Both the position numbers and the translations under genes were made by a program. The notes under the pieces were generated by a model. That model saw only the letters and a list, made by a program, of their open reading frames with translations, had not been told where the DNA came from and made no database searches. A stretch of DNA of 64,000 nt from assembly GCA_024180945.1 (NCBI GenBank), contig JAKSGN010000023.1, positions 124,001-188,000 on the forward strand, read 5' to 3'. This stretch comes from Macrophomina tecta. Taxonomy: Eukaryota; Ascomycota; Dothideomycetes; Botryosphaeriales; Botryosphaeriaceae. Below, piece after piece: positions 20,747 through 32,364 of this stretch (position 1 is the first letter of the stretch; each line of letters begins with the position of its first letter).

Positions 20747-21730
20747 TCAGATGCCTAGATCCTCGACAGTAATTCCTGCATGGCGGAAATGACCTCTGGC
20801 ACTACGGTCCCTTGCTCCCACCATATCAACGCACCATTCTAAAAATGAGTCAAACCCTTGCGCAGGGCTCTCCGCATATTCTTTCCAGTTTCGCCTAATG
20901 AATGCCTTAAGTTCAGCAAAGAACTCTTCTATAGGGTTAAGATCCGGGGAGTACGGCGGTAAGTACAGCAGCTTGACCCCCGCGTTGCAGCAAAGCTGCT
21001 CAACACGTTCAGACCGATGGAAGGATGCGTTATCCATTATTATAACCGATTTAGGCCCCGGAAACCTGCCGCAGTGGGGAAGGAGCTGCTCGATGAAGTC
21101 CTCGAAGACGGTAGCGTCCGTCGATCCCTGGAATACTCGTGCAAGCACAATGCCGTCTTGCGCATACGCCGGCAAGATTTGATATCTCTGCTCACGTTGA
21201 AACTGGGCAACCTGTACAGGGGTTACCCCAACAGGCGACCAGCCTGTCCGCCTGAATCCGATCCGTTTGTCACATCCGGACTCATCTACGAAGACCAGCT
21301 GGTATGATCGGAAACATGATAGCTCGTAGAGGTAAAAGTCTCGCAGATCCGCGTTTCGCCCCTTTGCTATCCGACGAGCGGCCTTCTTTGACCAGCCAAC
21401 AGAGGCCAGGGCCCTGCCAATGCTGTGAACTGTCACCTGGACTTCAAACTCGTCCCATAGGAAGACAGCCATCTCCTCCTGGTATAGTTCTGGCTTCTCG
21501 ATCAAATGTTCGCAGAGGGCCCTAATCATTGGAAAGGTGATGCTTCGCGGTCGTCCGACGCCGTTGTAGGGAGCTCTGGTAGTGCCAAAGCAACGTAAGT
21601 TGGAGCGGATGTGTCGAACAGAACGCTCACTGCAGCCTGCTGCGTCAGCCATTTCGGCAGTCGTTAGCGAGTTACTGAGAATCATGTCACGAATAAGATC
21701 GTGCTGCGATGCTGCGAGATTAGGTGCCAT
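20747..21730 (-). CDS. Tc1/IS630-type transposase, intact
   Basis: The 327-aa frame is open from a good ATG to the stop. The N-terminus has a helix-turn-helix (about residues 20-50, SLTTAEMADAAGCSERSVRHI), a GRPR-type linker (GVGRPRSITF) and a second winged-helix segment to about 125. The catalytic domain has DESGCD (first Asp, near 150), MDNASFH (second Asp, near 232) and PPYSPDLNPIEEFF (Glu near 267), with 34 residues between the second Asp and the Glu (DD34E). The upstream 5' flank ends at 21993 with the CAGTCACTAGCG terminus seen in the relic at 14526. No left terminal repeat was identified, so mobility is uncertain. The protein itself lacks visible defects. Confidence 0.9.
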   Translation of the reverse strand: MAPNLAASQHDLIRDMILSNSLTTAEMADAAGCSERSVRHIRSNLRCFGTTRAPYNGVGRPRSITFPMIRALCEHLIEKPELYQEEMAVFLWDEFEVQVTVHSIGRALASVGWSKKAARRIAKGRNADLRDFYLYELSCFRSYQLVFVDESGCDKRIGFRRTGWSPVGVTPVQVAQFQREQRYQILPAYAQDGIVLARVFQGSTDATVFEDFIEQLLPHCGRFPGPKSVIIMDNASFHRSERVEQLCCNAGVKLLYLPPYSPDLNPIEEFFAELKAFIRRNWKEYAESPAQGFDSFLEWCVDMVGARDRSARGHFRHAGITVEDLGI

Positions 21731-21993
21731 AGTGACGGCCTATGGCCAGTGCTGCGGAACGTGCAGTTAGTTGAGATGCCTCTGCCCGCTTCGGACACGT
21801 ATCGGACAATAGTCTTGGCATAAGCACGGCCCATATGCAGCTGATAGCTGGGGTTGAAAAATTCCAGCAGTGTTCTAGAATGTTCGATCAATCTAACTAC
21901 ATAAGAAATAGCTTCAGTGCTAGCAGCTTGGCAGAAGGGCTAGAATAAAGTTCTCGGCTGTGCTTGGGCGGAAGCCAATTTCGCTAGTGACTG
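21731..21993 (-). repeat. 5' flank and terminal repeat of the Tc1/IS630-type element
   Basis: The outermost bases read CAGTCACTAGCGAAATTGGC on the minus strand and are followed outward by TA (21994-21995). About 170 bp resemble the left end of the relic at 14526. Confidence 0.75.
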
Positions 21994-22054
21994 TATAATA
22001 GTTAAGATTATAATAGATCCATTTAAACTCGCGATACGAAAGGACAGCTGTTAT

Positions 22055-22706
22055 ATGACCGGTTTTTGCTCTTTTACTCCGAACGACATGGCTTATATCT
22101 TCTCCCTGCCGGCAGAGTTACGACTTCAGATTCTCGAGTACTGCTTAACTACATCCGTACCTATTCGCATAGAAAACGATAAACATCACGGCCGACAAAC
22201 CCATATTAACGCTCAAGTCCTTCGCATAAATAAAAAAAATCTATAGAGAAGCTCGCAAGCTTCTGTATCGCCAAAATACATTTTGTGTGCACGTACAAAG
22301 GCGCAGCGGATGCGACAACAACTACAGATTTAACTTCAAGTTCCTGGGGTTTGTAGCGACTTTACACATCACTTTCTGTCCCCAAAGCACAGCAACTCCG
22401 ATCCCTACCTTAGCTTCCACGTTGGCCGCTAGCAGAGTCCTACAGTGTCTTTACATCACAGCGTGGGACGAAAGCTGCCCCAAACACGAAGTCGAAGCCC
22501 TGTTCAGCTCCTTTCGAGCAGTCAAAGTCTCACAGAAGCTAGTGTTGGACACTGCTCGTTGGCGCCAACGGATCAGTTGTGCAAGGAGATTTATTGGGCC
22601 ATACCCCAAGCTTGATGAGGGACGTGGACTGAGCACAGCCTTTCTCTTCAGCCTTTCTCAAGATATGACGGGCCAACAGCCCTGGGGTTCAGCTTCGCGC
22701 TCATAA
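22055..22706 (+). pseudogene. F-box/2EXR-like fungal gene with a frameshift
   Basis: The first frame encodes IFSLPAELRLQILEYCL, typical of the short LP.ELR motif at the start of many fungal F-box-like proteins, and runs to HINAQVLRINKK. In the next frame the sequence continues as YREARKLLYRQNTFCVHV, the usual continuation of the same family (previous-state helix, then an LLY..NTF strand). The switch coincides with an A8 run at 22232-22239. After the shift the frame stays open to a stop at 22704-22706. The better start is probably the ATG at 22088. It may be real decay or a single-base assembly error. The substrate, if any, is unknown. Confidence 0.6.
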
Positions 22707-23189
22707 AATTACGGACGTCGACATCCTCATTGTTTTTTTAGTGCGATGATCGCTCACGGCATAATCACTTTAATATTGAGGAAAGAACCGTCTCGTACTA
22801 GCAAATTCCGACAATCGAGGGATACTCTTGTCCCTCCTGCCACCGTTGAAAATACTGTCTTCATCCTTACTCATCCTTATAAGCATTCCAAAGGGGAGAA
22901 AAGACATTTTAAGAGGCGGCTGCGGTATCAGAGCAAAATGACCGACAGATATAAAATAAATTGTCAACCATCATCACCATTTACGGTCATTATCTGCCGT
23001 TATTATTTGCTGTCTCACTACACGTATCAGTATTTGCTTTTCTATTACTCTTTTCATACCTTTAAGCGTAGCACCACTGTTAAGAGACGTTACAGGGTCC
23101 CTCGCCATCGTGTATATAATGAGTAGCTTTAGCATCATTCAATGAGGCAGCAGTGAACCTCAATTCCTCACTGTTCAACAACAACTAAA

Positions 23190-24293
23190 GTGTACTTTTT
23201 TGCTCATAGTTTCGTGCTTGAGACCATGTCACCTCGTTACGCTACTCTTCCTACTCCCCCAAGACTAGTATCTAACAAGAAAGAGGGACAGAAAGTTCGA
23301 AATGAAGATGAGGAATCAAAGCGGCGTAAAGCATATAATGGTTTAGCACGGACGCTCGAAGCTGAGTCGGACAAAAAGGACGCAGCAATGAACTGCCTTA
23401 ATATCACAACCTCGCTTTTGAGCGAGCGTAGCCTTTCCAAGGACGACAGATCGTATGTTTCGCTGGAACATGCCCCTCCTATACGGCTGAAAGACGAATC
23501 GTCCTTTCGTACGCTACTGGACTACACAAAGCGCGAAACTACATCAATCCTCAATATCTTAGATGTTTCCATTCGGAGCCATCCTCGGACTGTCCTACCT
23601 CCATCTAAGTCAGAAGAATTTCTTTACAGACTCCAATGTGATCACAATGGTACATCCCATTATAAGGACTTGGGGTTGGTAAGCGCTCAGCTACACCGAC
23701 TTTGTGGTCTCAAAGGAGCAACAGCGAAAGATTTCGAGATGCATATGGAAGGAGTGATGTTCCCGACAAAATATATATCTACGACCGAAAGCCCGGGCCG
23801 CCTGATTAACCTTGCCATCCGCGGATGTTGTACTCCTCCGCAGTGGCGAGTCTTACTGATTGATATCAGAGGGCTTCATCAGATGGGAATTCCAACAAAG
23901 CGAACGACTGAGCTTGCCAAGGAATTCGGCACCTACCCAAAATATATCACCTCTACTCATTGGTTGATTCAGTACTGGATTCCAAGCAGCTGCATCATCT
24001 TGGATATGAGCTACAGTGTCTTCCTCACGGTGTGCAAAGAGCAAGGTATTTGTGATGGTGCGCGAGTATGATTCCTTCCAGCTTCTTGATTTCTGATGAT
24101 AACAGGACGAGAAAAAGTATTGGACCAGACATTTGCAGCAAAGCTTCCTCTGCAAGGTTTCCAAGAAGCACAAAATCGCGATCAACGGCGAGGTCGAAGA
24201 CAGGTTGGCATCGTGAGCGATGAAGAGAATTCGTCTGATTACGAAAAATTAGCATGCAAAACCAGTCAGTTAGAACTAGAGGATAAGCCGTAG
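23190..24293 (+). CDS. Hypothetical two-exon protein
   Basis: Exons 23190-24045 and 24106-24293, joined by a 60-bp intron with donor GTATTT and acceptor AACAG, give about 347 aa in one frame. The alternative without the intron stops at 24071. The N-terminal 60 residues are basic and Glu-rich. A better start may be the ATG at 23226 (MSPRYATLPTPPRL). The middle is helical in composition, with no membrane segment. The C-terminus is acidic (SDEENSSDYEK). I recognise no domain. It is flanked by a broken F-box-like gene and transposon remnants, which lowers confidence that it is expressed. Confidence 0.5.
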
Positions 24294-24388
24294 ATTACTT
24301 TGGGTGCTTTCTATGCTTATTGTTCCTGCAATAGAAAAATAAATTTTTAAAAATTAGATTGCAGCATTAGCAGTCTCATCAACCATTA

Positions 24389-24803
24389 ACGTGTTTCACC
24401 AGTGAGCTGCGCACCCCAGTGAGCTGCGCACCGCGTTTCTCACCAAAAATCGTAAATTTGGCAGCACGATATCTCCACAGTCACCTAATAAAAACTGCCA
24501 AAATTCCATTATGAAGCTTTTATACGTTCTCTTTCCCATTTTTAGAGTAATTGACAGGGTGAGTGTTGACATGCAAGAATTGGAGCAGATTTTGGGGTCC
24601 GAAATTACATATCTCCATGGCCACTTGACGCATTCTTATAAATTTAAGAGGGGAATAGTGGAATATGTGTGCAAACTTATCTGTAGAGTTTTAGAAGTTG
24701 TTATCTAGTGGTTGTGGAGATACTGTGCTGCCAAATGTACGATTTTTGGTGAGAAACGCGGTGCGCAGCTCACTGGGGGGCGCAGCTCACTGGTGAAACA
24801 CGT
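24389..24803. mobile_element. Fot1/pogo-type MITE, 415 bp
   Basis: Flanked by TA on both sides. The inverted repeats of about 85-90 bp start ACGTGTTTCACC, carry GTGAGCTGCGCACC twice in tandem, and continue through CGCGTTTCTCACC and a GGCAGCAC block. The interior is AT-rich, and the small ORF at 24511-24708 is not convincing as a gene. The word differs from that of the MITE at 2241 at only two bases (CG for GC before the CACC), and both tandem copies carry the change. Confidence 0.85.
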
Positions 24804-24926
24804 TATTAAAATTTTAGAATCTATTACGCAGCCGTTGTTGAGATATTAAGGTACGGATTCTCTGATTTTTGGTGGTTTTTGGGGTGGCCCACTGACTGGT
24901 GTGGCCCACTGAGTGGTGAAACACGT
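24804..24926. repeat. Solo terminal repeat of a pogo-type element
   Basis: A single right end of about 123 bp beginning at an AAAATTTTAGAATCTATTAC block and ending GGTGAAACACGT before TA. It carries its own duplicated word (CAGTGGGCCAC on the minus strand). It abuts the MITE at 24389-24803, sharing the TA. No left partner is visible. Confidence 0.7.
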
Positions 24927-25556
24927 TATCTGTTAGGTCTTAACTGTGCCACGTTCTGCAGACGACATGGTCGTGTCTCAAAGTCGGCAGGCCCGGTGTG
25001 GAATGGGCACATTCTCACTAAACTACCGGGTCCCCTCATAAATTGTCATGTAAGGAATGGAACGGAATAAATGGGCCGGCAAAGCTCCCAATTTGCAGGA
25101 ATAAGCCATCTCAACGCCGCATTGCCGCCTTCGGATCGGCAAGCTGGTTCATCCCTGCTTGGATTCCCGTTAGGCGCCAGCTGGCTTCCTACTGGCGGGC
25201 GAGAGCTACTTAGTGGCCCTGAGCTCGCACGGCCCTCATCTAACCGGCGATTCGCTTGCATATTGGGCATGGACGATCAACGTCCGCTACGTCGGCTCGC
25301 TCGGCCCCGCCGGCTTCCTTCCGATAGGTCAGGAATGAAGTTGATCTTCGAGACTAAATTGCGCCCAAGGGGTTATTCAAGAGGCGCTGGTGGTCAACGT
25401 GCTGGAACACACAAAGTATCGATGAGTCTGAAGATGGGGCAATCACAAAATATATACCAAACTTGGGTTCTGACTGAAGGCTGAATTACAGAATGTCCGG
25501 GCCGAATCACTGAACATTACATGAAGCCCCCGGTTCATCCAAAGCCCCACATAGAG
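24927..25556. other. No supported gene
   Basis: The plus-strand frame at 25071-25484 has no motif I recognise. Near 25523-25550 a short CCCGGTTCATCCAAAGCCC block resembles the 3' region of the Tad-like LINE (3950-3975) and of its relic (2095-2120), so another LINE remnant may be here. Confidence 0.35.
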
Positions 25557-25880
25557 TTAAAAGTCAGGGCGAGGCTTACCGAAGAGATTCTTTATGCCGC
25601 TCATAAAGAGGAACGCTGTCGCTAGGATAAAGCAAGGCCTAGCCATCCCGTATGCAATTCCCAGAGATTTGTGCTTCACCTTGAGGGGGGAGAAGCCTCG
25701 TTGCTGGCAGCGGCTCGCGGCACGAGAACCAGGGACACAAGAAGGATTATTGCAGCTGGGGCCAATAGCGATACGACAACTAATAACTCGGAACGATACC
25801 GTCTCCTGGGCAATGTATGGATAAGGTATCTCGGAATTGACGAGAGAAAATGGTCGTTCATTGGGTTCTATGGATGACAC
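25557..25880 (-). pseudogene. PAP2-type lipid phosphate phosphatase fragment
   Basis: Three minus-strand frames together give the order of a fungal lipid phosphate phosphatase of the LPP1/DPP1 kind: NERPFSLVNSEIPYPY, then in another frame a membrane segment LLAPAAIILLVSLVLVPR, then back to the first frame for FILATAFLFMSGIKNLFGKPRPDF. The last part is the KX6RP signature of the PAP2 superfamily. The reading stops at once after this motif, so the SGH and SRXXXXXHXXXD motifs are absent. Frame changes and truncation make it non-functional. Confidence 0.7.
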
Positions 25881-26439
25881 TGCGGCACAGACCCCGAAAG
25901 CGGCTCTGCCTATGAATTAATACACGACTCTTGTTACTCTGGAACACACATATGATATAATCTAATGGACAGCATAAGATACGACTAATAAATTCGACAA
26001 AAATGTATTTCTGAGAGCCATATTATCCCTCCAGGACGAGAGACGGAATGATAGCAGCCAGCGGGGCGATGTACTGTACCAACGTGCAAGTCGCTGAGAA
26101 GTACAGTTGTGAGCCTCAAAATCGGCAGGTGACGATAAAGGACAATAGGTTGGCGAATGGTCATGAACGGTGCCATTTAGCTTCTCTGCGATTGGTTGAG
26201 TTGAGTTGTGTTGAATTCATTTACCCTGACCCATCGCCCTGAGCGATATGCAGGCTACAACTATTTAAGGTGTTTTTCTACTAGTATACATATTTTGTAT
26301 CAATCTGGGCGGAAGAGAGAAGGTAAGGAAGGGCGGATAGTAAGGTGTAAGGGATGTGAAGTGAAGAGTTTCTAAGCTGTGGTTCATCTCTATCTTAAAC
26401 CGTTGTGAGCCTTGTGCAAAGCTTAGCACAGCCTGAAGC

Positions 26440-27250
26440 TGTTATGCTGTTGTCTTCCCTTTGTGACTTTTGCTCTGGGTAGGTGCAGCATTGCTTAGAG
26501 GCTTTCCACCAAGTAGAGCAGATAAGTTGTTCCGTTCTAGACCACTGTCTTCGTACATCTTTTGTCGGCGTTGCTGGAGCAAGCAGCAGCCAAGAAGGAC
26601 ATGGGAAACTGAGTCAACTTCTCCACATTCGCATTGTTCATTATTGATCCGGCCCATTCGAGTGCGGTGTTGATTGAGCCAACAGTGGCCAGTTCGCAGC
26701 TGGGCAAGAAGACCAGTCTGACTCCGCGGGAGCTTGTCGTATAGGTGCCGGGTGTGAAGGCGTGATGGTGCTGTGTCAATGCTTCGGAGGTGCTGGCTTT
26801 TGTCCGAGTTTTCCCATTGTGCTGCCCAAGTTGCTTGTGCTACTTCCTTGACTGCCTGGGCCTGAGTGATGCTAATGGTCCAAAACTGTGCTCTCTAAAG
26901 CGTGTGGTTGCAGCTTTGGCAAGCTTGTCCGCTTCTTCATTCCCTCTGATCCCACTGTGGCTTGGAACCCATTGAAGAGAGAAGCTGATCTGATGGATGT
27001 CCCTAATATGCTGAGCTGCTTCTGTAATCGAGCGCACTATGCCTTGGCCGGATCGCCGTTTGTGTGGGTTTGCCAGTGCTTGCAGGGCTACCTTGGAGCC
27101 GCTGTAGATTGTGTAGGACGCTGGGTTTGAGTTGCCTTCTTCGAGATTCTGCTGCACTGCTAGTTCCATGCCAGTGTTGATAGCGATAAGCTCAGCGGCT
27201 GTGATGCTGTAGAACTTGCTAGAGCCAACCCCCTTCTGGGCTTGTCTGTG
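26440..27250 (-). pseudogene. LINE relic: RNase H and terminal zinc motif
   Basis: The minus strand encodes an RNase H end (YSGSKVALQAL, then FSLQWVPSHSGIRGNEEADKLAKAA), a segment with LAQLRTGHCWLNQH in other frames, and the closing zinc motif CECGEVDSVSHVLLGCCL. Several frame changes interrupt it, and the reverse transcriptase is missing. It resembles neither of the two better-preserved LINEs closely, so it is a third or fourth family. Confidence 0.75.
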
Positions 27251-27574
27251 GATTCTCTGCTCCTGGCCGCTGCGATTGGTTGATTGATGTTGTTAGTAGA
27301 GAAAGCTTTTACTAAGTTTGTGGTCAAAGGCTCAGCTTGGATGACGACGCACAGTGACCGCCAGCGACGAGCAGATTGGTGAGTTTGATCCAAGACTGGA
27401 CGGCTGAGACATACTGCATCGCACTAAGCAACCTAAGGATTTTAGCGTACCACCACGGCCCAACAGGTGGTAAGATCTATAGCGATTAGGAGAAGACATA
27501 AAAGCGTTCAGGGATCAACTTGAACTCCAAGACGAGCGCAGTCAGGCCGGGCCAATTACTTCAAACTACCGAAA
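27251..27574. other. Intergenic region
   Basis: It probably contains the 5' untranslated region of the MYND-finger gene in its last part. No other feature seen. Confidence 0.35.
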
Positions 27575-30500
27575 ATGCTGACAAACCTGACAGTACGCCT
27601 TCGGGAGTTTTTCTATCCCGTGGGAAATACTCCAGCCGCGAACTTGCTCCGCGATGTTCCTGAACCCACTTCTCGGCCTGGTGAGCCATGTGTGCTGAAA
27701 CTCCTTTCTCTTGCGTGTGGAGACCCGCGCAGTATCCTTTTCTCACTCTATGCCACCGACTTGCAAGGTAAGCTCCATCCTACTTATCTCGAGTTATTCT
27801 AAGTACTCTAGCGCCAACCAAAATCCATATCACTTGCTGCGATCAGGAGCCCGCCATTCTAGGTAAACATCTCCTCCTATCCATACGGAATCCTCAGTAA
27901 CACCCAACTAGCCCGGAACACCCTTCTATTTGCTTTCCTGGCGGATCGATACGCCATGGGTGCACCAATACTGGACCAGGATGAATTCTTCTCCACGACT
28001 TGGAACGTGTTTTATCACATGTTCATTCCTGATGGAGACCTTACCATTATCCAGAACCAAGCTCAGAAGCTAGCAAATTTAGCTGAAAGCATGGATGCCT
28101 GGTCGTCTTCGACGTACGGCGCATGGACACGATTCGTGGACGAGGACACCCGTGTCCGGGTTCGCGACATATGGCTCTTGTATGCCAGAACTGCGTCATT
28201 TACCAGACAGCGGAAGCGAGACTTCGAAAAGCGTGGCCGGGACGCGATTTCGAACATCTACAACACAAAAATTCGAGATCGCGGGCTTGTGATAAACGGG
28301 ACGCGATCGGCAGGCCTTCATGCAACCCGGTCGGCCAAAGCAGTGTCAACGGCGTTCGGCAGGTATTGGACGACTGGAGTGGTTGGTGGGAACAAAATGA
28401 CGTTAGATGCCTGGGATCCGACGGCAAAGGGCGCCTGAACCCGCTATTTGCCATTTCATCTGCGTCCAATGGGGACTTCGCCGTCCACTACGGAACTGAC
28501 CCTCTTCTCGGATTCCACTTGGCACAGGCTTTCGAGTATTCTGATGAGTCGAATGAGATCGAGCGCATGGTATCTCTCGCAAAGTCGCAGTTTCAAGAAT
28601 GGTGCTGTGCTTTCGTCCGACATCTGGCCGATCCGTGCATTGCTCTGTCTCTTTACTGCGGAGATGCCATTCGTTTTTGTTACGGACTCCAAGCGCACAA
28701 TCCGCAGATCTCGGAACCGCCGACAATTTCAACTGTTTATAAGGACCCCTGGAGCGCCACCGCTCTTCAGCTTCTCCCAGACGAGAGAGATTTCTTCGAC
28801 ATCATCGATACTTCCAACCTCCTTGACCACGTCGGCGTTTTAAACGTCCTTCCAGCAGTCGTCCCTCTTCTCTGTCGCGAGCCATCTTCGGTAATGTATA
28901 CTGAGAGTCTGCTGAGGGCTGCCGAGGATCCAAAGTTCTCTCTGGACCAGATGCTGTGTTCCGACGTCAGGACGATGTCACTGCTTCTGGGGATTGCTCC
29001 AGTCCCATATCTGACCGGAGTGAGTGTCGACAACTATATCTCAGAGATTGCTATGTTCGGCTGTAAACAGTTTCGGTTGCGAATTCCTTGGCGAGTACCT
29101 GCCTTTGGAGATCAACACTTCAATTCGTTGGACTATTCCAAATCCTCTAGCTATATCCAAATACCTCGACCCAGCTTCGAGCCAGGAGAACTAGCAAGCG
29201 TTCTTTTCCAAGCGTATCTTAGAATGTTCGAGTATGAAGACTGGAGCAAGTCTTTTTCCAGTCTGAATCAGGTGTCAATAATGCGTCAACTCATATCGCC
29301 TATAGCAGCGGATCTACGTTACTACAGCCGCATCAACCTGGCGTTGCTCATCACTATGATGAAACGGAACGTCAGCACAGATTGGAGTGTGTGTATGGCG
29401 ATCCTTCTAGACGCGATAGAGTCTGACACGACTCTCATGATTGGCGGGAACTGTTTACAAGAACTTCGCCTCCACATGCACACCTTTGGACTTTCGCCGA
29501 ACCTCGCAATCGAATGTCCTCCAAGGTATCTCTCTCTACCACCATTCGAGATCTTTGGACCAACCCCTTTTGATTTAGGTCTCTTGGGGGAAGCGGATGT
29601 GCCGTCTGTAATCTTTGTGGCACTCGTTGTTCCAAGATTGAAGCTACGAGTTTTCACCAACGAAAGCCCCGATACAATTGGCACTCCAGGACTGCACCTC
29701 TCCATTACGCATGGAATTTTATATCAAAACTCGTTCCACTCCATTCAGTGCTTCTTCGGACGTGTAGTCAAAGGGTCTGAAAATGGCATTTGCACAGCCG
29801 ATGAAGACAGCACCGGGTGGAAGGGCAGCTCAGACCTTGTTGTCGTTTGCCAAGTTCCAGTATACACTCTGTTCCTGGGTCCCAGAAGCAGCTTACGTGT
29901 TGGCCTAGCAGTGAACACTTCTCCATCAACCGTTCACTTCACAATGGAGCTTGGACTGGAAAATAAGGTCTTTGACACCGGACTTGAGGACAGCGACAGA
30001 TTGCACCTTCTAAGGAAGCCGCCAAAATCTCAACTCCAGGAGGAACAAAGGCCTCGGGCTTCGTGCAGGAAAACCACGCCGGAAAATCCACCTCCAGTCG
30101 CTTGGATTGCTTTGGACGAAGTGGCGCAAGCAAAGAGAATCAGTATCCGGACCCACCTTGAACGGCATACGCCAGCATCTAAGGCTCTTCATGATGGGGC
30201 ATCTGTAGTTGTGGTCTCCGAATCTCCGTGTACAACGACCGTCAGCATTTCTGGATGCCGGCCCATAATCCTCACCTATCCGTATCCTGTCGATGGCCGC
30301 TCCCTGAAGACAAGAGTTGCCAGGTCGAGCTCTTGGATCGAAGTCTCGGCGCTCTTGGCACAGCCTCTGGCTTCAAACGGCTACGCGCAGAACCCATGTC
30401 CCGTCGTCCACAATCTTCGAGGAGAACTTTTCTCATGGGCGCTTCCACGGATAAACTTACGTAAAGCGCCGATTATTGAAGTTTCGCGAAAGTCCGGTTG

Positions 30501-31344
30501 GGTAGAAGGCTTCATGGATGCGACATTCGGCACGAGGGAACGTGTTCGACGCGCCCCGTTCGGCGGCCATAAGGCCGAACGTGCCCTCTCGTCCCTTAAA
30601 GAATCCTTGGTCCACATCTTCGCCGCATTTGTCGGCGATGACCGGGAGAATCGAAGCGATGGAGTAGCTGTCCTCATCGGCCGGGGGAAAGAGGTCCGGG
30701 ACTGCGATACTGCTATAATCGCTTCCGCTATCCGACATGACGGTGAATCCGGATCCCTCGTCCTCGATGCGTACTTCGTACCTTTAGAGCACACAGGCTT
30801 TAATTCCCTCTCTTCCACAGAGACCGTGGAACCCACAGAGGCGCATCTTCTTAAAATCTCACGCGACGAAGAGATGCTCTGGAAGCGCATCCTTCCCGCG
30901 ACGGCTGAGCGATGTCGAGATTGGCAGCATCACGATACCTGCCAGTACAACCCGCATGGAGGGGTCCCCACGTCCCTAACGCACGGTGAGAATCCACTCT
31001 GCTCTTGCGGCGAAGGGGTCATGCTAGAGAGATTCCCTAGTGTGGCCCCTTACAGCCGCTTTCGCGATCGCGCCACCCGCATCGCTATCCCGGCCCTATT
31101 TGCCATTCCTTACGTTGAGGACGTTCATGTGCCGAGCTCTGTATTTAATTCCCTCGCATACGGACTTGGAAGAGCCCTACCAACCGAGAACAGTGTTACC
31201 AGTCTAAACGACGTCTGCGCCAGCTGCGGAACGGTAAAACCAGAACTGAAAGGATGCCAACGATGTAAGAAAGTGAAGTACTGCAATCATGTTTGCCAGA
31301 AGGCGCATTGGAAGGCACACAAAAAAGCGTGCCGTGGAAGTTGA
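27575..31344 (+). pseudogene. DUF4470/MYND-finger protein gene with one frameshift
   Basis: Exons 27575-27767, 27812-27862 and 27912-31344, with 44- and 49-bp introns (GTAAGC and GTAAAC donors, CTAG acceptors). The start (FFYPVGNTPAANLLRDVPE, CGDPRSILFSLY, then ITCCDQEPAIL across intron 1) matches the DUF4470 domain of fungal MYND proteins. The last 40 residues form a MYND zinc finger (CASCGTVKPELKGCQRCKKVKYCNHVCQ, then HWKAHKKAC). Between 28391 and 28400 the frame must shift by one base at an A4 run. One extra A would continue VVGGNK into the LGSDGKGRLNPLFAISS frame. The following 960 codons are open, so this is a very recent lesion or an assembly error. MYND fingers bind proline-rich partners; the role of this family is unknown. 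Confidence 0.75.
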
Positions 31345-31594
31345 AGTAGAGGAGGTGGGGTTGGCTTCCTTGGTATCCTTGACAACGTTACGGAGTTCTT
31401 TCACCATTGCCAACCAGCATCAAACATGCAGAGACCAAGTAAGAATCCCTTCTCATCGAAATTGTAAATGTTTGCCGGACGGATGTGGTATTTTTCGATC
31501 TTTTCCTAAAGCTGGAAGGGGAAGTCGGTCTACGTGCTTTACATACCCAATTCAAGGCGGCTAGGAAAGGAAGGGCTCGTACAACTAAATAAAA

Positions 31595-32047
31595 ATGTTC
31601 GAAATATACGGAATTGTCGGCAACTTTGCGGGTTTGGTCAATCCCGCGAAGATAAAATGCTTTTTATCTTGTCTTGGTATCGTTGACAGAACCGGCGAAC
31701 CCAACACTGTCCAATCGGCCGTCGATCGATCTCCACGATCAGATTTTCGAGAATCTGAGGGGTCGGATGCATTCCACATTCTGAAAGGTCTGATATATGC
31801 TTAAGAATGACCTCTTCTTGCGCATTTGTGAGAAGCTGGAGGTGAGTAGAGTGAGCTTCGGGGAGGCCGTTTGCCGTTTATAGCGGCGCATAAGGGTTGT
31901 ACGACCGATACGGTACTTTTTGGCAATAGCGATAAAATTGATGACGTCTTGTGATTTCAAATCATTAATCGCGAGCGGAATAGCTGCTCGTTGACCATTT
32001 ATGGTATTTTGAAGATGGTGGGTTTTGTGTGGGCGACCGGAAATCAA
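31595..32047 (-). pseudogene. Fot1/pogo transposase N-terminal relic
   Basis: The first frame (from 32047) has AINDLKSQDVINFIAIAKKYRIGRTTLMRRYK, the psq-type helix-turn-helix of pogo transposases. After a frame change near 31875-31880 the minus strand continues as HLQLLTNAQEEVILKHISDL, GMHPTPQILEN and WVRRFCQRYQDKIKS, the Tc5/CENP-B-type DNA-binding domain. Nothing of the DDE domain remains, and no terminal repeat was found. Confidence 0.75.
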
Positions 32048-32364
32048 TGATCGCTTACGTTATACTTCGAGCGGCGTGACCCCGTTTCCTGCGGCTGAGG
32101 AGCGACACCCACAATTCCCATTCCCGCTTGCTGGCCCTGAGCGTGCTGTAACCACAGAGCAGGCGAGTCGCAGAAACCTAATGTTGACGCATTGCAAGGC
32201 TACCCCTGCTTGGAGGTTTCAGAATAGTTTCGCACTACTATAGCTCGTTAGGGGATCTGCTGCATAAAGGGGGCCGTCGCCTCACCACCGAGCACTTTCT
32301 TGCTCATGCAAACAATCACCTCTACCTTTTCTCCAGCACCTAGTTTTTTTTTTACGGGTAGATA

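Noticed and set aside
24511..24708. 65-codon ORF inside the MITE
   Set aside because: It lies in the AT-rich interior of a non-coding element and shows no protein pattern.
25071..25484. 137-codon plus-strand ORF
   Set aside because: No recognisable domain; overlaps possible LINE remnant sequence. Not strong enough to call.
28379..28429. Possible 51-bp intron that would restore the MYND gene frame
   Set aside because: The GT and AG positions give the wrong phase for the downstream frame. A one-base change at the A run fits the protein pattern.
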